The position numbers were made by a program, and so were the translations under genes. DNA of 64,000 nucleotides from Marivita sp. (GTDB taxonomy: Bacteria > Pseudomonadota > Alphaproteobacteria > Rhodobacterales > Rhodobacteraceae): the NCBI RefSeq assembly GCF_020055635.1, contig NZ_JAIPUT010000003.1, positions 62,001 through 126,000 on the forward strand, written 5' to 3'. How positions within the stretch are numbered: position 1 is the stretch's first letter; every line of letters starts with the position of its first letter. Below, in pieces: positions 63,132-64,000 of the stretch. The notes beneath the pieces are model-generated. The model saw nothing but the letters and a program-made list of their open reading frames with translations. It was not told where the DNA came from and searched no databases.

Positions 63132-64000
63132 TCACCCACTGACCGAACCCTTGGTCAGAAGGAAGAAGTACGGAGGCGCGCCGCGCATCTCCATGAGGCC
63201 GAGGATGCGCCTCTCGTCTATGCGGCGAAAATGGTCGACGATGGGTTGCCGGTCGTAGATCATCGCGGCGCTCGGGCTTCCGCGGAACTCGACACTGGCA
63301 AGCCGCGCGGCAGGCCGGGAAGTGCGCAAGATCCGCCCAAGAACCCGGAATACTGCGCGGGAAGGGGCGCTCTTTGCAAGGCGCGGCCAGCGCAGTGCGA
63401 TGCCGACGGGCATCATTCGCGGGTCGAGCGCGATGCCGGGCTCGAAGACCAGCGGATCGATGTGATCGACACCGGCGAAGCGCTTGCCGCGCCAGCCAAG
63501 ATGCTCAAGCAGGCCGTCGAGCGGATGTCCCGTCGGCAATCCGAGCCCGCGCCACTCGCCGAACATCTCCTCCGGCATCACGGGCGGAAGGCTGTCGAAC
63601 CGCGCCAGAGCCGCCTCGGTCGAGACGCCCGTGCGGCGCCAACGGCGTACCCAGTTCGGCCCGGTCTCGAGGCGAGGCGCTGTCCGCTGGGGAACCTCGT
63701 CGTGACCGAGCGCGTGCGCCAGTTCGGCCTCGAGTGCGCCGGGCCTGTCGGCATAGCGGGCCGAGTGGTGAAAGCCGGCGACCCGGCGCGCGCCCGATGC
63801 GCACGCGATCTCTCCGGCAGCGCGCGCGGTGAGATGTGCCGTCGCCTTGGCCAAGTCGCGATCATCATCGAGAAAGGGCGTCTCGATGAACAGGTGGTCG
63901 GCGTCACAGGCAAGCCGGATGATCCGGGCGCGGTTCGCCTCCGTGTCAGCAGCGTCTGTGACATAGACGATCCGTTGGCCGGGACCGATTTTGAAAACCT
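63132..64000 (-). CDS. MBL-fold hydrolase fused to GXWXG/DUF4334 domain, N-terminus outside window
   Basis: 289 codons to the right edge in one frame. The first part (edge to about 63740) looks like the end of an RNase Z-like metallo-beta-lactamase fold: GQRIVYVTDAAD, ADHLFIETPFLDDD and VAGFHHSARYA hold the expected metal-binding Asp and His. After a short Arg-rich linker comes a GXWXG-type region (LARFDSLPPV, GEWRGLGLPTGHPLDGLLEHLGW) and a DUF4334-like end (EFRGSPSAAMIYDRQPIVDHF, GLMEMRGAPPYFFLL). The two parts are usually separate proteins, so this is a fusion, or a deletion that joined two genes in frame. TTG at about 63854 could start an isolated second half, but conserved sequence continues upstream. 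Confidence 0.65.
   Translation of the reverse strand, partial: VFKIGPGQRIVYVTDAADTEANRARIIRLACDADHLFIETPFLDDDRDLAKATAHLTARAAGEIACASGARRVAGFHHSARYADRPGALEAELAHALGHDEVPQRTAPRLETGPNWVRRWRRTGVSTEAALARFDSLPPVMPEEMFGEWRGLGLPTGHPLDGLLEHLGWRGKRFAGVDHIDPLVFEPGIALDPRMMPVGIALRWPRLAKSAPSRAVFRVLGRILRTSRPAARLASVEFRGSPSAAMIYDRQPIVDHFRRIDERRILGLMEMRGAPPYFFLLTKGSVSG

Overview
The window is a GC-rich chromosomal segment that looks like a marine alphaproteobacterium, most likely a Rhodobacterales (Roseobacter-group) member. The evidence is the gpmI-envC-ctpA run, a flagellar block ordered motB-flgE-flgK-flgL-flgI-motA, TRAP transporters, and a glucosylglycerol (marine osmolyte) operon. This is inferred from gene content alone. 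No rRNA, tRNA, CRISPR array or complete insertion sequence was seen.

Layout. 1-4039 (minus): ctpA (cut by the left edge), envC-like, gpmI, then a CDP-alcohol phosphatidyltransferase. 4205-7769 (plus): a YnjBCD-type ABC importer. 7773-17817: a surface-polysaccharide locus with a GT26 glycosyltransferase, a split oxidoreductase/epimerase gene pair, GT4, GT2, a fused oxidoreductase-epimerase, a CpsD/CapB-type kinase and a Wzz-type chain-length protein. 17991-35146 (minus): a secreted GH-A-like protein, a GT2 and a flippase, followed by a 6.5-kb type I PKS, a GT2, a 4.6-kb NRPS with an N-terminal formyltransferase domain and a luciferase-like monooxygenase inserted in its adenylation domain, and an SGNH-like protein. 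35185-43597 (minus): flagellar genes. 43692-52368: D-amino-acid dehydrogenase, a beta-propeller protein, a decayed dctBD two-component locus, a tartrate/D-malate dehydrogenase with a divergent LysR regulator, and a TAXI-type TRAP transporter. 52417-56877: galU, divergent from gpsA-phosphatase-ggpS (glucosylglycerol synthesis). 57078-62663 (minus): dppABCDF. 62664-63131: intergenic, with a possible IS66 relic. 63132-64000: an MBL-fold/GXWXG fusion cut by the right edge.

How the parts work together. The polysaccharide genes and the PKS/NRPS genes are contiguous and share glycosyltransferases and a flippase. The simplest reading is one surface-glycan locus carrying its own small assembly line. 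The NRPS has the formyltransferase-adenylation-carrier order of an initiation module, and a hand-read pocket close to a glycine code. The PKS supplies one KS-AT-KR-DH-ACP extension and a terminal thioesterase. The predicted product is a small formamido-acyl unit or glycolipid linked to an exported glycan. This is an inference and is the best candidate in the window for an undescribed system. The gpsA/ggpS operon, with galU opposite, forms a separate salt-stress module controlled from a shared region that holds a striking nested dyad.
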